DNA from: Halopseudomonas xiamenensis
Lineage (GTDB): Bacteria; Pseudomonadota; Gammaproteobacteria; Pseudomonadales; Pseudomonadaceae
Direction: 5' to 3'
Length of the DNA stretch: 64,000 bases
Assembly (NCBI RefSeq): GCF_014219065.1
Contig: NZ_JACLGO010000003.1
Location: forward strand, 165,921 to 229,920
Shown here one piece after another: positions 1-9,443 of this stretch. Numbering within the stretch: the stretch's first letter is position 1; every line of letters begins with the position of its first letter. A program made the translations under genes and the position numbers. The notes under the pieces are model-generated. The model made no database searches, was not told the DNA's origin, and saw only the letters and a program-made list of their open reading frames with translations.

Positions 1-2
1 GT

Positions 3-53
3 GAACTGGAGGTATTCAGGAAAGCGCTGAAGCTGGTGGTGAGCAAACGCTGA
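3..53 (+). CDS. C-terminal end of a gene cut by the window edge
   Basis: An open frame enters from the left edge and ends at TGA 51-53. It encodes ELEVFRKALKLVVSKR, a basic, helix-like tail. The codons look like ordinary high-GC coding sequence. The piece is too short to assign a family, and no start is visible. It could be a chance open frame. Confidence 0.3.
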   Translation, partial: ELEVFRKALKLVVSKR

Positions 54-101
54 CTGGCGTGTAGCGTTTCATCTCGACACAGCGCTGCCTGAGATACCGC
101 A

Positions 102-121
102 GGCCGGGATGGAACCCGGCC
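102..121. repeat. REP-like hairpin (7-bp stem, 6-nt loop)
   Basis: GGCCGGG-ATGGAA-CCCGGCC is a perfect 7-bp stem with a hexanucleotide loop. The exact reverse complement of the whole unit occurs at 34522-34541. Related units with the same loop type lie at 179-200, 34566-34585 and 49619-49640. Confidence 0.7.
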
Positions 122-178
122 TTCCGTCCAGCAACGCGAATGATGAACCCCACATTTCATAGGATCACGCGGTTTGGA

Positions 179-200
179 GTGTCGAGTTCCATCTCGACAC
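179..200. repeat. REP-like hairpin (8-bp stem, 6-nt loop)
   Basis: GTGTCGAG-TTCCAT-CTCGACAC is a perfect 8-bp stem. Its loop is the reverse complement of the ATGGAA loop at 102-121. A half copy (loop plus right arm only) is at 68-80. The unit lies just beyond the 3' end of the MFS gene and may stabilise or terminate that transcript. Confidence 0.7.
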
Positions 201-233
201 AGCGCCGCCGGGAACACCCCTGGCTGGGCTCAG

Positions 234-1445
234 TCACAGCGACTCACTCAGCAACGCTTCCCGTTGCCGCACGCTCAGCAGGTGATAGACCAGCAGACCA
301 GCCACGGTGAAACTGAAGATCACCAGCGCCAGCGGGCGCACGCTGCCGTCCTGCAATGCCGCCACCAGCAGGCTGGCGCACATGCCCATGCCGAAGGTCA
401 GGCTCACATGCAGCGCCGAGGCCAGCCCGGCGCGCTCGCCCTGCTCGGCCAGCGCCAGGGCGGTGGCATTGGGACCGACCAGCCCGACGCTGGACACCAG
501 CAGGAAGAACGCCGGCAGGATCAGCCACAACCCGACATGCCCCGCGAGCAGGTCCAGCATCAGCAGCGCCCCGGCCAGCAACGGCAACCACAGCATACGC
601 GCCAGCAGCCGGCGCGGGCTGTGCCGGCGCAGCAGCCAGCGGTTCAACTGGCTGGCGGCGACCAGGCCGATGGCGTTGATGCCGAAGAACCAGCCGAACT
701 GCGCAGCCGGAATGCCGTGCAGCTCGATCAGCACGAACGGCGAACCGACGATATAGGCGAACATCGCCCCGGTGGTGCAGGCCTGGCACAGCGAGAAGCC
801 GATGAAACGGCGATCCCGCAATAGCCCCAGGTAACCGGCGAACACCGGACGCAGCGCCAGCTGCGACGTCGGCCGGGCCAGGCTTTCCGGTAGCAGCAGG
901 CCAATGCCCAGCAGACACGACAACCCAAAGCCGGCCAGCAGCGCGAAGATCGACTGCCAGTACCAGAGCCCCAGCAACGCACCGCCGAGCAGCGGCGCGA
1001 AGATAGGCGCAGCCCCCATCACCAGGGTGATCATGCTCATCACCCTGGCTGCCTGCAGTGGCTGGCACAGGTCGCGGACGATGGCCACGGTCAACACCGC
1101 CCCGGCACACCCACCCAGCCCCTGCAGGAAGCGCAACAGCACCAAGCCCTCCAGCGACGCGCTGGCGACGATCAACAGCGATGCCAGGCTGTACAGCCCG
1201 AGCCCGAACAGCAAGGGTGGACGCCGGCCAAAACGGTCGCTGAGCGGCCCATAGCACAGCATGCCCAGCAGCATGCCGACGAAATAGGCGGAAAAGGTCA
1301 GCTCCACCTGCCCCGGCAGCAACCCCAGCTCCAGGGCAATCGCCGGCAGCGCCGGCAGGTACATATCGGTGGACATCGGCGCCACCGCGGTCAGCGCACC
1401 GAGCAGCAGCAAGCCGCTGGTACGAAGGTTGTCGGGCATATTCAT
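234..1445 (-). CDS. Bcr/CflA-family MFS drug or metabolite exporter
   Basis: Predicted 12-helix inner-membrane proton antiporter of 403 residues. The sequence shows the Bcr/CflA signature DMYLPALP at about residues 27-34 and the MFS motif A GPLSDRFGRR at 66-75, followed by alternating hydrophobic segments throughout. The start at 1445 is preferred because a purine-rich AGAGAGA ribosome site precedes it; an upstream frame to 1559 lacks one. Family members export chloramphenicol, bicyclomycin or small metabolites. Its position after a large aromatic-degradation operon on the same strand suggests export of a toxic substrate or intermediate, but about 180 bp separate it from the last catabolic gene, so cotranscription is uncertain. 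Confidence 0.9.
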   Translation of the reverse strand: MNMPDNLRTSGLLLLGALTAVAPMSTDMYLPALPAIALELGLLPGQVELTFSAYFVGMLLGMLCYGPLSDRFGRRPPLLFGLGLYSLASLLIVASASLEGLVLLRFLQGLGGCAGAVLTVAIVRDLCQPLQAARVMSMITLVMGAAPIFAPLLGGALLGLWYWQSIFALLAGFGLSCLLGIGLLLPESLARPTSQLALRPVFAGYLGLLRDRRFIGFSLCQACTTGAMFAYIVGSPFVLIELHGIPAAQFGWFFGINAIGLVAASQLNRWLLRRHSPRRLLARMLWLPLLAGALLMLDLLAGHVGLWLILPAFFLLVSSVGLVGPNATALALAEQGERAGLASALHVSLTFGMGMCASLLVAALQDGSVRPLALVIFSFTVAGLLVYHLLSVRQREALLSESL

Positions 1446-1467
1446 TCTCTCTGCTATGCGGCGGGTG

Positions 1468-1587
1468 TCACTGCAGCCCCGCCGCTGGTTCAGGCAGCAA
1501 CCCGGCCTCGCGCTCGGCCACTTGCCGGTAGGCGTCAGCGTAGCGCAGGTCGATACCATCCTGGTTAGGGTTGTAGATCGATAGGCG
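1468..1587 (-). pseudogene. Possible 3' remnant of a lost gene
   Basis: Between the MFS start and the hydrolase stop, the minus strand reads RLSIYNPNQDGIDLRYADAY and continues for about 19 more residues to TGA at 1468-1470. Third codon positions are GC-rich, as in real genes. The frame has no start codon and is in frame with the hydrolase stop at 1627, with a CGCCCCG/CGGGGCG hairpin (1591-1607) between. This looks like the C-terminal stub of a deleted gene, but chance coding-like sequence cannot be excluded. I do not recognise the family. Confidence 0.3.
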
Positions 1588-1626
1588 GCACGCCCCGCTA
1601 CGGGGCGGCCCGTGTGCGGCGGGAGA

Positions 1627-2472
1627 TCAGTGTTTGATGAAGTCGATCACCAGGCGGTTGAACTCCTCGGCATGCTCCCACTGCGCCCAGTGCCCGCATT
1701 GGCTGAATACGTGCAGGGTCGAGTTGGGGATCATGTTGAGGAACTTCAGGCTCCAGTCGATGGGTACGAAACGGTCGTCGCGGCCCCAGGTAATCAACGT
1801 CTTGTTCGGGATGTTCGGCAGGTCGTTGGTGTAGTCACCCATATTGAAGCCGCTCATCTCCACGCTCTTGAGGAAGTTGGGCAGGTGATGGCCGTTCTCC
1901 ATCATCGACTGGTAGCGTAACTCGATCAGTTCATCGGTCAGCGCACTGGGGTCGTAGACGAACACGTCGAGCATCCGGCGCAGGCTTTGCGGACTGGGAT
2001 TCTTGTACACATCGAACAGCAGCTTGATGCCTTCCATCGGCAGCGGGGTGAAGATGCTGGTCTTGCCCACCCCGCCAGCGCCCATCAGGATCAGCTTGCC
2101 GACCCGTTCAGGGTTGTCCTTGGTGAAGGCCAGTGCACTGCCGCCGCCCATGGAATTGCCCACCAGGTGGGCCTGGTCGATATCCAGAGCATCCATCAAC
2201 TGGCGGGTGGCGCGGCCGTTGACGTCGAAACGCGGCTCGCCGGTAACGATCGGATCGGATTTGCCCCAGCCCGGGTAGTCCGGCAGGATCACCCGGTAAC
2301 CGGCCTCGACGAAGGCATCGACGTTGCGGTGGAAGTTGGCCCAGCCGGTAGCGCCGGCACCGGAGCCGTGCAGCATGATGACCACCTCCCCTTCCCCGGC
2401 CTCGTTGTAGTGCAGCTTCCAGTCTTCGGTCTGGACGAACTTGCTGGTGTTTTCCTGTGTGAACTGGCTCAT
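1627..2472 (-). CDS. Meta-cleavage-product C-C hydrolase, BphD/HsaD/MhpC type
   Basis: Alpha/beta-hydrolase of 281 residues. It has the full meta-cleavage hydrolase signature: oxyanion HGSGAG (35-40), nucleophile elbow GNSMGG with Ser107, an acid in WGRDDR (Asp232/233), and His261 in GHWAQWEH. Enzymes of this type cut the vinylogous diketone made by extradiol ring opening into 2-hydroxypenta-2,4-dienoate and a carboxylic acid. The start at 2472 follows an AGAAGGAAAA site. It is the last gene of the catabolic operon, 66 bp after the aldolase gene. A second, more divergent hydrolase lies at 14393-15277, so the operon may process two ring-cleavage products, or one copy may have a different job. 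Confidence 0.93.
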   Translation of the reverse strand: MSQFTQENTSKFVQTEDWKLHYNEAGEGEVVIMLHGSGAGATGWANFHRNVDAFVEAGYRVILPDYPGWGKSDPIVTGEPRFDVNGRATRQLMDALDIDQAHLVGNSMGGGSALAFTKDNPERVGKLILMGAGGVGKTSIFTPLPMEGIKLLFDVYKNPSPQSLRRMLDVFVYDPSALTDELIELRYQSMMENGHHLPNFLKSVEMSGFNMGDYTNDLPNIPNKTLITWGRDDRFVPIDWSLKFLNMIPNSTLHVFSQCGHWAQWEHAEEFNRLVIDFIKH

Positions 2473-2538
2473 TCGGTTTTCCTTCTTGTGGTTATCGCGT
2501 ATTGGTAACGGGCCCACCATCGGCGTGCCCCGGGTGAT

Positions 2539-3570
2539 TCAGTTGGCCTGGCGCTGCTTGAGCAGATCCAGCGCCACGTCGACGATCATGTCCTCCTGGC
2601 CACCAACCATGCGGCGCTTGCCCAGCTCGACCAGGATATCCAGGGTCTTGAGACCGTATTTCTCCGCCGCCACCTCGGCATGCCGCAGGAAACTGGAATA
2701 CACCCCGGCATAGCCCAGCCCCAGGGTTTCCCGGTCGACCCGCACCGGGCGATCCTGCAGCGGGCGGACGATATCGTCGGCGGCGTTCATCAGCGTGTAG
2801 AGATCGGTACCGTGGTTCCAGCCCAGGCGCTCGGCGGCGGCGATAAACACCTCCAGCGGCGCGTTGCCGGCGCCGGCACCCATACCCGCCAGGCTGGCGT
2901 CGATGCGGTCGCAGCCCTCTTCCACCGCGGTGATCGAGTTGGCCACCCCCAGGCTGAGGTTGTGGTGGGCATGCATACCGGTGTGGGTAGCCGGATCGAG
3001 TGCATCCTTGAACGCACGCATGCGGTCGCGGATATCCTGCATGTTCATCGCCCCGCCGGAGTCGGCCATATAGATGCAGGTGGCGCCGTAGCTTTCCATC
3101 AGCTTGCCCTGCTCGGCCAGTTGCTGTGCCGGGATCATGTGGCTCATCATCAGGAAACCGACGGTGTCCATGCCCAGCTCGCGGGCATATTCGATATGCT
3201 GCTTCGATACATCGGCTTCGGTGCAATGGGTGGCGACCCGCACCACCCTGGCACCGGCGTCATAGGCGGCTTTCAGATCATGTACAGTGCCGATACCCGG
3301 CAGCAGCAAGGTGGCGATTTTCGCGTGCTTGACCACATCGGCCACCGCCTCGATATATTCCAGGTCGGTATGCGCGGCAAAGCCGTAGTTGAAGGAGGAG
3401 CCCTGCAGGCCATCCCCGTGGGCCACTTCGATGGAATCGACCTTCGCCTGATCCAGCGCACGAGCGATATCCACCGCATTCTGCAGCGAATACTGGTGGC
3501 GGATGGCATGGCTGCCATCGCGCAGGGTCACATCGGAGATATAGAGTTTCTTGCCGGGATCGAAGCTCAT
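2539..3570 (-). CDS. 4-hydroxy-2-oxovalerate aldolase (BphI/HsaF/MhpE type)
   Basis: A 343-residue DRE-TIM (HMG-CoA lyase-like) aldolase. The metal and catalytic residues sit in [12 protein letters not shown] (Arg17, Asp18, His21), and a metal-binding HAHHN segment lies near residue 200. It splits 4-hydroxy-2-oxovalerate (or the C6 homologue) into pyruvate and an aldehyde. Partner enzymes channel that aldehyde directly to the acylating dehydrogenase; here that gene overlaps this start by 4 bp (ATGA), as in known aldolase-dehydrogenase pairs. The length matches the family. Final steps of the meta pathway, cytoplasmic. Confidence 0.96.
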   Translation of the reverse strand: MSFDPGKKLYISDVTLRDGSHAIRHQYSLQNAVDIARALDQAKVDSIEVAHGDGLQGSSFNYGFAAHTDLEYIEAVADVVKHAKIATLLLPGIGTVHDLKAAYDAGARVVRVATHCTEADVSKQHIEYARELGMDTVGFLMMSHMIPAQQLAEQGKLMESYGATCIYMADSGGAMNMQDIRDRMRAFKDALDPATHTGMHAHHNLSLGVANSITAVEEGCDRIDASLAGMGAGAGNAPLEVFIAAAERLGWNHGTDLYTLMNAADDIVRPLQDRPVRVDRETLGLGYAGVYSSFLRHAEVAAEKYGLKTLDILVELGKRRMVGGQEDMIVDVALDLLKQRQAN

Positions 3571-4517
3571 GCGGCGTCTCCTGTATTCAACATGGACTGG
3601 GCCATGCGCTCGGCAGTGGCCAGCGCCGCCGAGGTCATGATGTCGAGGTTGCCGGCGTAGGCCGGCAGGTAGTGGGCGGCGCCTTCGACTTCGAGGAAGA
3701 TTGAGGTCTTCAGCCCGCCGATATGTCCTATGCCCGGCACGTTGACCGGCGTGGTATCGGGGATCACATCGAACTGCACTTTCTGTTTCAGGCGGTAACC
3801 CGGCACATAGCGCTGCACCGCGGCGGCCATTTCCTCGACCGAGGCGGCGACCTTGTCCTGATCGACCAGCTCCGACAGCACGAACACGGTATCGCGCATG
3901 ATCAGTGGCGGCTCGGCCGGGTTCATGATGATGATCGCCTTGCCCTTCCGGGCGCCGCCGATCACCTCGATGGCCTTGGAGGTGGTCTCGGTGAACTCGT
4001 CGATATTGGCCCGGGTGCCGGGGCCGGCGGACTTGCTGCTGATCGAGGCGACAATCTCGCCGTAATGCACCTTGGCTACCCGCGACACGGCGGCAACCAT
4101 GGGGATGGTGGCCTGGCCACCGCAGGTGACCATATTGACGTTGGTCTGCTGCAGGTGCTCCTCCAGGTTCACCACCGGCACGCAGTACGGGCCGATGGCC
4201 GCCGGCGTCAGGTCGATCATCCGCAGGCCGGGCTTGAGCTGGCGCAGCAGTGCATCGTTACGCACATGCGCGCCGGCGCTGGTGGCATCGAACACGAAGT
4301 CGATATCGGCGAACTCCGGCATCTGCGCCAGGCCGTCCACGCCCTGGTGGGTGGTGGCCACGCCCAGGCGCTGGGCACGGGCCAGACCGTCGGATGACGG
4401 ATCGATACCGACCATCACCGACATCTCGATATGCTGCGCGTTGCGCAGGATCTTGATCATCAGGTCGGTGCCGATATTGCCCGAGCCGATGATCGCGGCT
4501 TTGAGTTTCTTGCTCAT
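3567..4517 (-). CDS. Acylating acetaldehyde dehydrogenase (BphJ/HsaG/MhpF type)
   Basis: A 316-residue NAD(+)-dependent enzyme that converts acetaldehyde or propionaldehyde plus CoA to the acyl-CoA. GSGNIG (11-16) is the nucleotide-binding loop, and Cys132 in [11 protein letters not shown] is the thioester-forming residue. A GAGG ribosome site is 10 nt from the ATG at 4517 but abuts the ATG at 4526, so 4517 is chosen. Its stop overlaps the aldolase start by 4 bp, consistent with a channelling complex. It is followed upstream by the hydratase gene with a 21-bp gap. Confidence 0.96.
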   Translation of the reverse strand: MSKKLKAAIIGSGNIGTDLMIKILRNAQHIEMSVMVGIDPSSDGLARAQRLGVATTHQGVDGLAQMPEFADIDFVFDATSAGAHVRNDALLRQLKPGLRMIDLTPAAIGPYCVPVVNLEEHLQQTNVNMVTCGGQATIPMVAAVSRVAKVHYGEIVASISSKSAGPGTRANIDEFTETTSKAIEVIGGARKGKAIIIMNPAEPPLIMRDTVFVLSELVDQDKVAASVEEMAAAVQRYVPGYRLKQKVQFDVIPDTTPVNVPGIGHIGGLKTSIFLEVEGAAHYLPAYAGNLDIMTSAALATAERMAQSMLNTGDAA

Positions 4518-4538
4518 TGTTGTCATTCCTCAGATGAA

Positions 4539-5324
4539 TCAGGCAAAGCGCACGCTGCAGCTGCCAAGGCCGGCAATGGTCATGTTCAGGTTGTCCCCGG
4601 CAGCCACCGGTACCATGCCCGACAGCGCACCGGACAGAATCACCTCGCCCGCCTTGAGGCTCATGCCCAGCCGCCCCAGGGTATTGGCCAGCCAGGCCAC
4701 GGCGATCGCCGGCGAGCCCATGGTCGCGGCACCGGCACCAGTGCCGACGATGGCGCCGTTCTTTTCCAGCACCATGCCGGTGGTGTACAGGTCCAGTCCT
4801 CGCGGGTCGACCAGCCGATCACCCAGCACGAACAGTCCGCAGGAGGCGTTGTCCGCCACGGTGTCCTGAATCCTGATCTGCCAGTCACGGATGCGCGAGT
4901 CGACGATCTCGAAGCAGGCCATCACCCCTTCGGTGGCGCGCAGTACATCGGCCACGGTGACGCCGGGACCGGCCAGATCCTGCTTGAGTACGAAGGCGAT
5001 CTCGCCTTCGGCCTTGGGCTGGATCAGCGTGGTCATGTCCACGCACTGGCCCTGGTTCACCACCATGCGGTCGGTAAGCATGCCGAAATCCGGCTGGTCG
5101 ACCTTGAGCAGGTCCATCACCGCCTGGCTGGTGACACCGATCTTCTTGCCGATAAGGCGTTCGCCATCCTCCTGGCGCCGGGCGATCAGTTGCTGCTGGA
5201 TGGCGTAGGCGTCCTCGATGGTCAGCTGCGGATGGCGCTCGGTCAGCGGCGCCACCATGCGCGCCTCGCGCAGGGCGACGAACAGCTCATCGCCGAGCTG
5301 GGCATGCAGGGGGTTGTTGCTCAT
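4539..5324 (-). CDS. 2-hydroxypenta-2,4-dienoate hydratase (BphH/HsaE/MhpD type)
   Basis: A 261-residue member of the fumarylacetoacetate-hydrolase fold family. The metal-ligand motif appears as PKAEGEIAFVL near residues 103-113, and a Lys-rich GKKIGVT near 60 is typical of 2-keto-4-pentenoate hydratases. It adds water to the dienoate released by the hydrolase, giving 4-hydroxy-2-oxovalerate for the aldolase. Its 5' end overlaps the upstream GlcG/HbpS-like gene by 4 bp. The hydratase-dehydrogenase-aldolase order is the standard lower meta-cleavage module. Confidence 0.94.
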   Translation of the reverse strand: MSNNPLHAQLGDELFVALREARMVAPLTERHPQLTIEDAYAIQQQLIARRQEDGERLIGKKIGVTSQAVMDLLKVDQPDFGMLTDRMVVNQGQCVDMTTLIQPKAEGEIAFVLKQDLAGPGVTVADVLRATEGVMACFEIVDSRIRDWQIRIQDTVADNASCGLFVLGDRLVDPRGLDLYTTGMVLEKNGAIVGTGAGAATMGSPAIAVAWLANTLGRLGMSLKAGEVILSGALSGMVPVAAGDNLNMTIAGLGSCSVRFA

Positions 5325-5803
5325 GGTTGGGCTCCTTCGGATTCAAGCGCTGCCTCGGCCTGACGGGCCATCGCCTCGCAGCCGGCCAGCGCGCAGATAA
5401 TGTCTTCTTCCTCACTGGCACCGGACACACCGATGGCACCGACCATGCGCCCCGCCAACTGGATCGGGAAGGCGCCACCCATGGCGACGATCTCCGGGCG
5501 CAGCAACAGGTTCATGCGGATGCGCTCACTGGCGTTGTCGATCATATCGCCCAGGGTGCTGCTGGGCAGGCCGAACGAGGCCGAGGTGCGGGCCTTTTCG
5601 GTGGCCAGTTGGATGCTGTGCCAGGGCGTGCCCTCGGTGCGGGCGAAGGCCATCAGGTGGCCGCCGCCATCGACCACGGCGATGCTGACCTGCAGCTGGT
5701 TGCGCCGCGCGCAGTCCAGCGCCGCATCGACCCCGACCCGGGCCAGGTCCAGCGCCAGGCCGTCGCCGGGCAGGCGCGGCAGGGGTAATCCATGGCGGCT
5801 CAT
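5321..5803 (-). CDS. GlcG/HbpS-family small protein
   Basis: A 160-residue protein of the GlcG/HbpS (DUF336) family. The conserved core is visible as AVVDGGGHLMAFAR (about 43-56), GGAFPI (about 109-114) and GAIGVSGASEEED (about 123-135). Family members form octamers and have been linked to haem or cobalamin binding and to unspecified roles in catabolic operons. This copy has no signal peptide, so it is probably cytoplasmic. It overlaps both neighbours by 4 bp (ATGA junctions), so it is translationally coupled to the RND gene and the hydratase. The biochemical role in this operon is unknown. Confidence 0.85.
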   Translation of the reverse strand: MSRHGLPLPRLPGDGLALDLARVGVDAALDCARRNQLQVSIAVVDGGGHLMAFARTEGTPWHSIQLATEKARTSASFGLPSSTLGDMIDNASERIRMNLLLRPEIVAMGGAFPIQLAGRMVGAIGVSGASEEEDIICALAGCEAMARQAEAALESEGAQP

Positions 5804-8292
5804 GACAGCACCTCCTCTACAGCGAAGGCGCGGCGCTCGCTCGGATGCAGGGCATCGCCCGACTGCGTCTGCTCAGCCTGCTTCTGCCGCAGTACATATT
5901 GCGAGGTAAAATGCTTCGGCTGCAGCAGGAAACACGCCAGCGCCGGCACCAGGATCAGCGCCACCAGCATGTTGCAGAAGAACATGAAGGTCAGCAGCAG
6001 GCCCATGTCGGCCTGGAACTTGATCGGCGACAGTATCCAGGTCACCACGCCCAGCGACAGGGTCACGCCGGTGAACACCACCACCCGGCCGGTGAAGTTG
6101 AGTGCCTGGAAGTAGGCTTCCGACAGGTTCGAGCCACGCTTGAGCCAGAACAGCATGACGCTGAGGATATACAGCGCATAGTCGACGCCGATCCCCACCC
6201 CCAGCGCCACCACCGGCAGAGTGGATACCTTCAGCCCCATGCCCAGCTTGACCATCAGCGCCTCGGCCAGCATCGAGGTCAGCATCAGCGGCAGGATCGC
6301 GCAGATGGTCGCCCGCCAGGAACGGAACGCCAGCAGGCACAGCAGACTCACCGCCAGGTACACGCCGATGACCATCTGGGTATTGGCGCGCTTGACCACG
6401 ATATTGGTGGCGCTTTCGATACCGGCGTTACCGGCGGCCATGATGAAGCGCGCCTGCTCGTCGTTGAACTCCTGGGTGAAGTCCTCCACTGTGGACACCA
6501 CCCCACTCAGGGTCTGTGCCTTGTGATCCTGCAGGTAGACGAACACCGACAGCAGCTCGCAGGTGGCATTGAACAGGTCACGTGGCGAGCGGTTGGCCGC
6601 GGCATTGATCATCGGCTGGTTCGGCGGCAGCTCGTTCCATTTCAGGAAGCCCTCGTTCATCCCGACGTTGACCCGCCGCGCCACCCCGGCGATGGAGCTG
6701 GTGCCATCCACGCCCGGCAACTGGCGCAGGCGCCACTCCAGTTCCTCGACCTTGCGCAGGGTCTGGTAGTCGACACACTGCCCGGCAGGGGTCTCGACCA
6801 TGAACACGAACACATCGCTGCTGGCCTGGTAGTTGCTGATAATGAACTGGTTGTCCTGGTTGTAGCGCGAGTCGGCGCGTAGCTCCGGCGCGCCGGGGTC
6901 CAGGTCACCGACCTGCAGGTTACGCGCCTCGAGCACTGCCCAGCCGGCCAGCGCACCGGCACACAGCAAGGCGCTGATGGCGACCCGCGGGCGGGTGAAG
7001 GCCAGCAGTCCACGCACTACGGCGGGCTTGCGGTAGTCCGGCTGTTCATGGGCACGCTCGGCGTCCAGCCGGCGCTGCGCGGCACGCGGTGACACACCGG
7101 TGTAGGACAGCATGATCGGCAGCAGTGCCAGGTTGGTGAACACCAGCAGCGCCACACCGATGCTGGAGATGATCGCCAGCTCCTTGATCACCGGGATATC
7201 GACGATGGTCATCACCGCAAAACCCACCGCGTCGGCCAGCAGTGCGGTCATGCCGGCGGCGAACAGGCGGCGGAAGGTATAGCGTGCGGCGATCAGCTTG
7301 TGGGTGCCGCGCCCGATGTCCTGCATGATGCCGTTCATCTTCTGTGCACCATGGCTGACGCCGATGGCGTAGACCAGGAACGGCACCAGGATCGAATAGG
7401 GATTGAGCTCGTAGCTCAGCAGCGGCAGCACGCCCAGCAGCCAGACCACACCCACCAGGGTACAGCCCTGTACCACCAGGGTGCTGCGCCAGCAGCGGGT
7501 GAAGTACAGTAGGATGGCGCTGGTGATCAGCACTGCGGCGGCGAAGAAGCTGAGCACCGCATACAGACCGGAAATCAGGTCACCCATGACCTTGGCGAAG
7601 CCGATGATGTGCAGCGATACACCCTGATCGGCATAACGATCACGGATATCCTCCAGCGCATCGGACAGCTGCTTGTAGTCCAGCGCCTCGCCGGTGGCCG
7701 GGTCCACGTCCAGCAGCGGTACCAGGATGATGCTGGAACGGAAGTCCGGCGCCACCAGTTGGCCGATCTCGCCGGACAGTTGCACGTTGCCGCGCAGCAC
7801 CTCCAGGTCCTCGGCGCTACCGGCGAAGCCGTCGGGAATCACCGTGCCGCCATCGAAGCCATGCTCGGTCACCCCCTGCCAGCGGGTCAGCGGGGTCCAC
7901 AGCGACTTCATGAAGGAACGGTCCACCCCCGGCAGCAGGAACACCTCGTCGTTGATCTGGCGCAGGGTCTCCATGTACTCGGCGCTGAATATGTCGCCCT
8001 CGCCCTCCAGCGCCACGGCGATGCGCAAGGTGTTGGCGGTGCCCTTGAGTTCATCCTGGTGCTTGAGATAGTTGAGGATGAACGGGTGGCTGGTAGGGAT
8101 GGTCTTGAGGAAGCTGGCGTTCATGCGCACCTGGGTCGCCGACGCGGCAAACAGCACGGTCATCAGCACGCAGAAGGCGATGATCCAGCCCCGGTAGTTG
8201 AACAGCAGACGCTCCAGGCCATTGCCCGAGCGCTGGTCGAAATCCTTCAGGTTGGTAATGGTCTGGAAACCGTCTGAAGATGAAATAGCCAT
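5800..8292 (-). CDS. RND/MMPL-superfamily transporter
   Basis: An 830-residue inner-membrane protein with the RND architecture: one helix near residues 33-52, a large periplasmic loop, a block of five or six helices (about 230-400), then the same pattern repeated (helix near 435, loop, helices about 640-800). The second block contains GVGIGVDYALYI, the sterol-sensing/MMPL-like TM4 motif. Relatives next to DUF1302/DUF1329 genes occur in operons for hydrophobic substrates such as steroids and are thought to move lipophilic compounds across the envelope; this is inferred from context. It overlaps the GlcG-like gene by 4 bp and follows the Ycf48-like gene by 26 bp. Confidence 0.9.
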   Translation of the reverse strand: MAISSSDGFQTITNLKDFDQRSGNGLERLLFNYRGWIIAFCVLMTVLFAASATQVRMNASFLKTIPTSHPFILNYLKHQDELKGTANTLRIAVALEGEGDIFSAEYMETLRQINDEVFLLPGVDRSFMKSLWTPLTRWQGVTEHGFDGGTVIPDGFAGSAEDLEVLRGNVQLSGEIGQLVAPDFRSSIILVPLLDVDPATGEALDYKQLSDALEDIRDRYADQGVSLHIIGFAKVMGDLISGLYAVLSFFAAAVLITSAILLYFTRCWRSTLVVQGCTLVGVVWLLGVLPLLSYELNPYSILVPFLVYAIGVSHGAQKMNGIMQDIGRGTHKLIAARYTFRRLFAAGMTALLADAVGFAVMTIVDIPVIKELAIISSIGVALLVFTNLALLPIMLSYTGVSPRAAQRRLDAERAHEQPDYRKPAVVRGLLAFTRPRVAISALLCAGALAGWAVLEARNLQVGDLDPGAPELRADSRYNQDNQFIISNYQASSDVFVFMVETPAGQCVDYQTLRKVEELEWRLRQLPGVDGTSSIAGVARRVNVGMNEGFLKWNELPPNQPMINAAANRSPRDLFNATCELLSVFVYLQDHKAQTLSGVVSTVEDFTQEFNDEQARFIMAAGNAGIESATNIVVKRANTQMVIGVYLAVSLLCLLAFRSWRATICAILPLMLTSMLAEALMVKLGMGLKVSTLPVVALGVGIGVDYALYILSVMLFWLKRGSNLSEAYFQALNFTGRVVVFTGVTLSLGVVTWILSPIKFQADMGLLLTFMFFCNMLVALILVPALACFLLQPKHFTSQYVLRQKQAEQTQSGDALHPSERRAFAVEEVLS

Positions 8293-8318
8293 ATCGAAGA
8301 ACCTCTGGCGCAGGCCGG

Positions 8319-9380
8319 TCAGTTGAGCTGCTCGGCGGAGAAACGGGTAACACCATTGGCGCCGACGCCCAGCACGCTGCCATCGGCCAGCGGCAGCAGC
8401 TCGGTCAGCGGGAACGGGCGCGCGGCGCGGATGCGCGAAAACGAACGACCGTCATCCCGGCTCAGCCAGCCACCGCCGGCGGCATCGGCCAGCAGCAGTG
8501 CGCCATCGCTGAGCAGGGTGCCGGCGGTCAGGCTCTGGCTGGTCGGTACCGGCAGTTGCCGCCAGTGCTGGCCGGCATCGCTGGAAACGAAGGCGTGGCC
8601 ACGCAGGCCGAAGGCCAGTAACTGGCGGCTGTTGCCCAGCAGGCCGAAGTAGCTGCCCTCGTAGGGCTGCTCCAGGCGCTCGACCTGGCTGACCGCCGCA
8701 TCGCTGCGATACAGGCCGCCCATCTCGCCGGCCAGGTACAGCGTATCGCCAACCGCCAGCACGGCGTTCACGTGACTCTGCTCGGTGCCTTCCAGCAGCG
8801 CCAGCAGCGGCTGCCAACTGGCACCGCCGTCACCGCTGCGCACGCCCAGGCCATAGGCGCCCACCGCCAGCACCGTCCGGTCGCCCAGGCATTGCACGTC
8901 CAGGAACGGCTTGTCGGCACCATCCTCGACCAGCATCTCGGCGGTGTATTCCAGTTCCGAGCCCTGCTCCCGGGCAAGCTGCAGGGCGGCCTGGGCGAAG
9001 CGCTGGCCATCCAGCTGCAGGCTCCAGCTGGCGCCGGCATCGCTGCTGTGCAGGATCGCGCCGCGATGCCCGACAGCCCAGCCACGCTGGTCGTCGGCGA
9101 AACATACGGCGGTCAGGGTCACGCTGACCGGGGATGGCGCCTGGCGCCAGCTCTGGCCCTGGTCATCGGACAGGATGATGTGACCACGCTCGCCCACCGC
9201 TACCAGCCGATCCCCGGCCCGGGTCACCGCACTGAGCATGGAACGGGCCGCCAGTTCGGTCTGCATGGCCGGCCGGCTGAGGGTATCCGGCAGCTCCACC
9301 GCCAGCGCCAGCGCCGGCAGGCAGGCCAGCGCGGTGGCGGCGAACAGCGGTAGCAGGCTCGTTGTAATCTTGTTCTTCAC
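8319..9380 (-). CDS. Periplasmic Ycf48/BNR-repeat beta-propeller protein
   Basis: A 353-residue exported protein. Translation probably starts at GTG 9380, since AGGAG lies 8 nt upstream, giving a signal peptide VKNKITTSLLPLF with a hydrophobic core ending in ALA-VEL. The mature part carries at least five Asp-box repeats (S-x-D-x-G-x-x-W type): SDDQGQSW, SSDAGASW, SGDGGASW, SSDAGQHW, SRDDGRSF. These indicate a seven-bladed propeller related to the photosystem II assembly factor Ycf48. In heterotrophs such genes travel with RND, DUF1302 and DUF1329 genes, and a scaffold or assembly role in a transport complex is plausible but unproven. Confidence 0.85.
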   Translation of the reverse strand: MKNKITTSLLPLFAATALACLPALALAVELPDTLSRPAMQTELAARSMLSAVTRAGDRLVAVGERGHIILSDDQGQSWRQAPSPVSVTLTAVCFADDQRGWAVGHRGAILHSSDAGASWSLQLDGQRFAQAALQLAREQGSELEYTAEMLVEDGADKPFLDVQCLGDRTVLAVGAYGLGVRSGDGGASWQPLLALLEGTEQSHVNAVLAVGDTLYLAGEMGGLYRSDAAVSQVERLEQPYEGSYFGLLGNSRQLLAFGLRGHAFVSSDAGQHWRQLPVPTSQSLTAGTLLSDGALLLADAAGGGWLSRDDGRSFSRIRAARPFPLTELLPLADGSVLGVGANGVTRFSAEQLN

Positions 9381-9443
9381 TTGGGCAACTCCTCGCAAGG
9401 CGGATTGCCCCCTGCCATGACTGGCAGGGGGCAACGGGATCGA

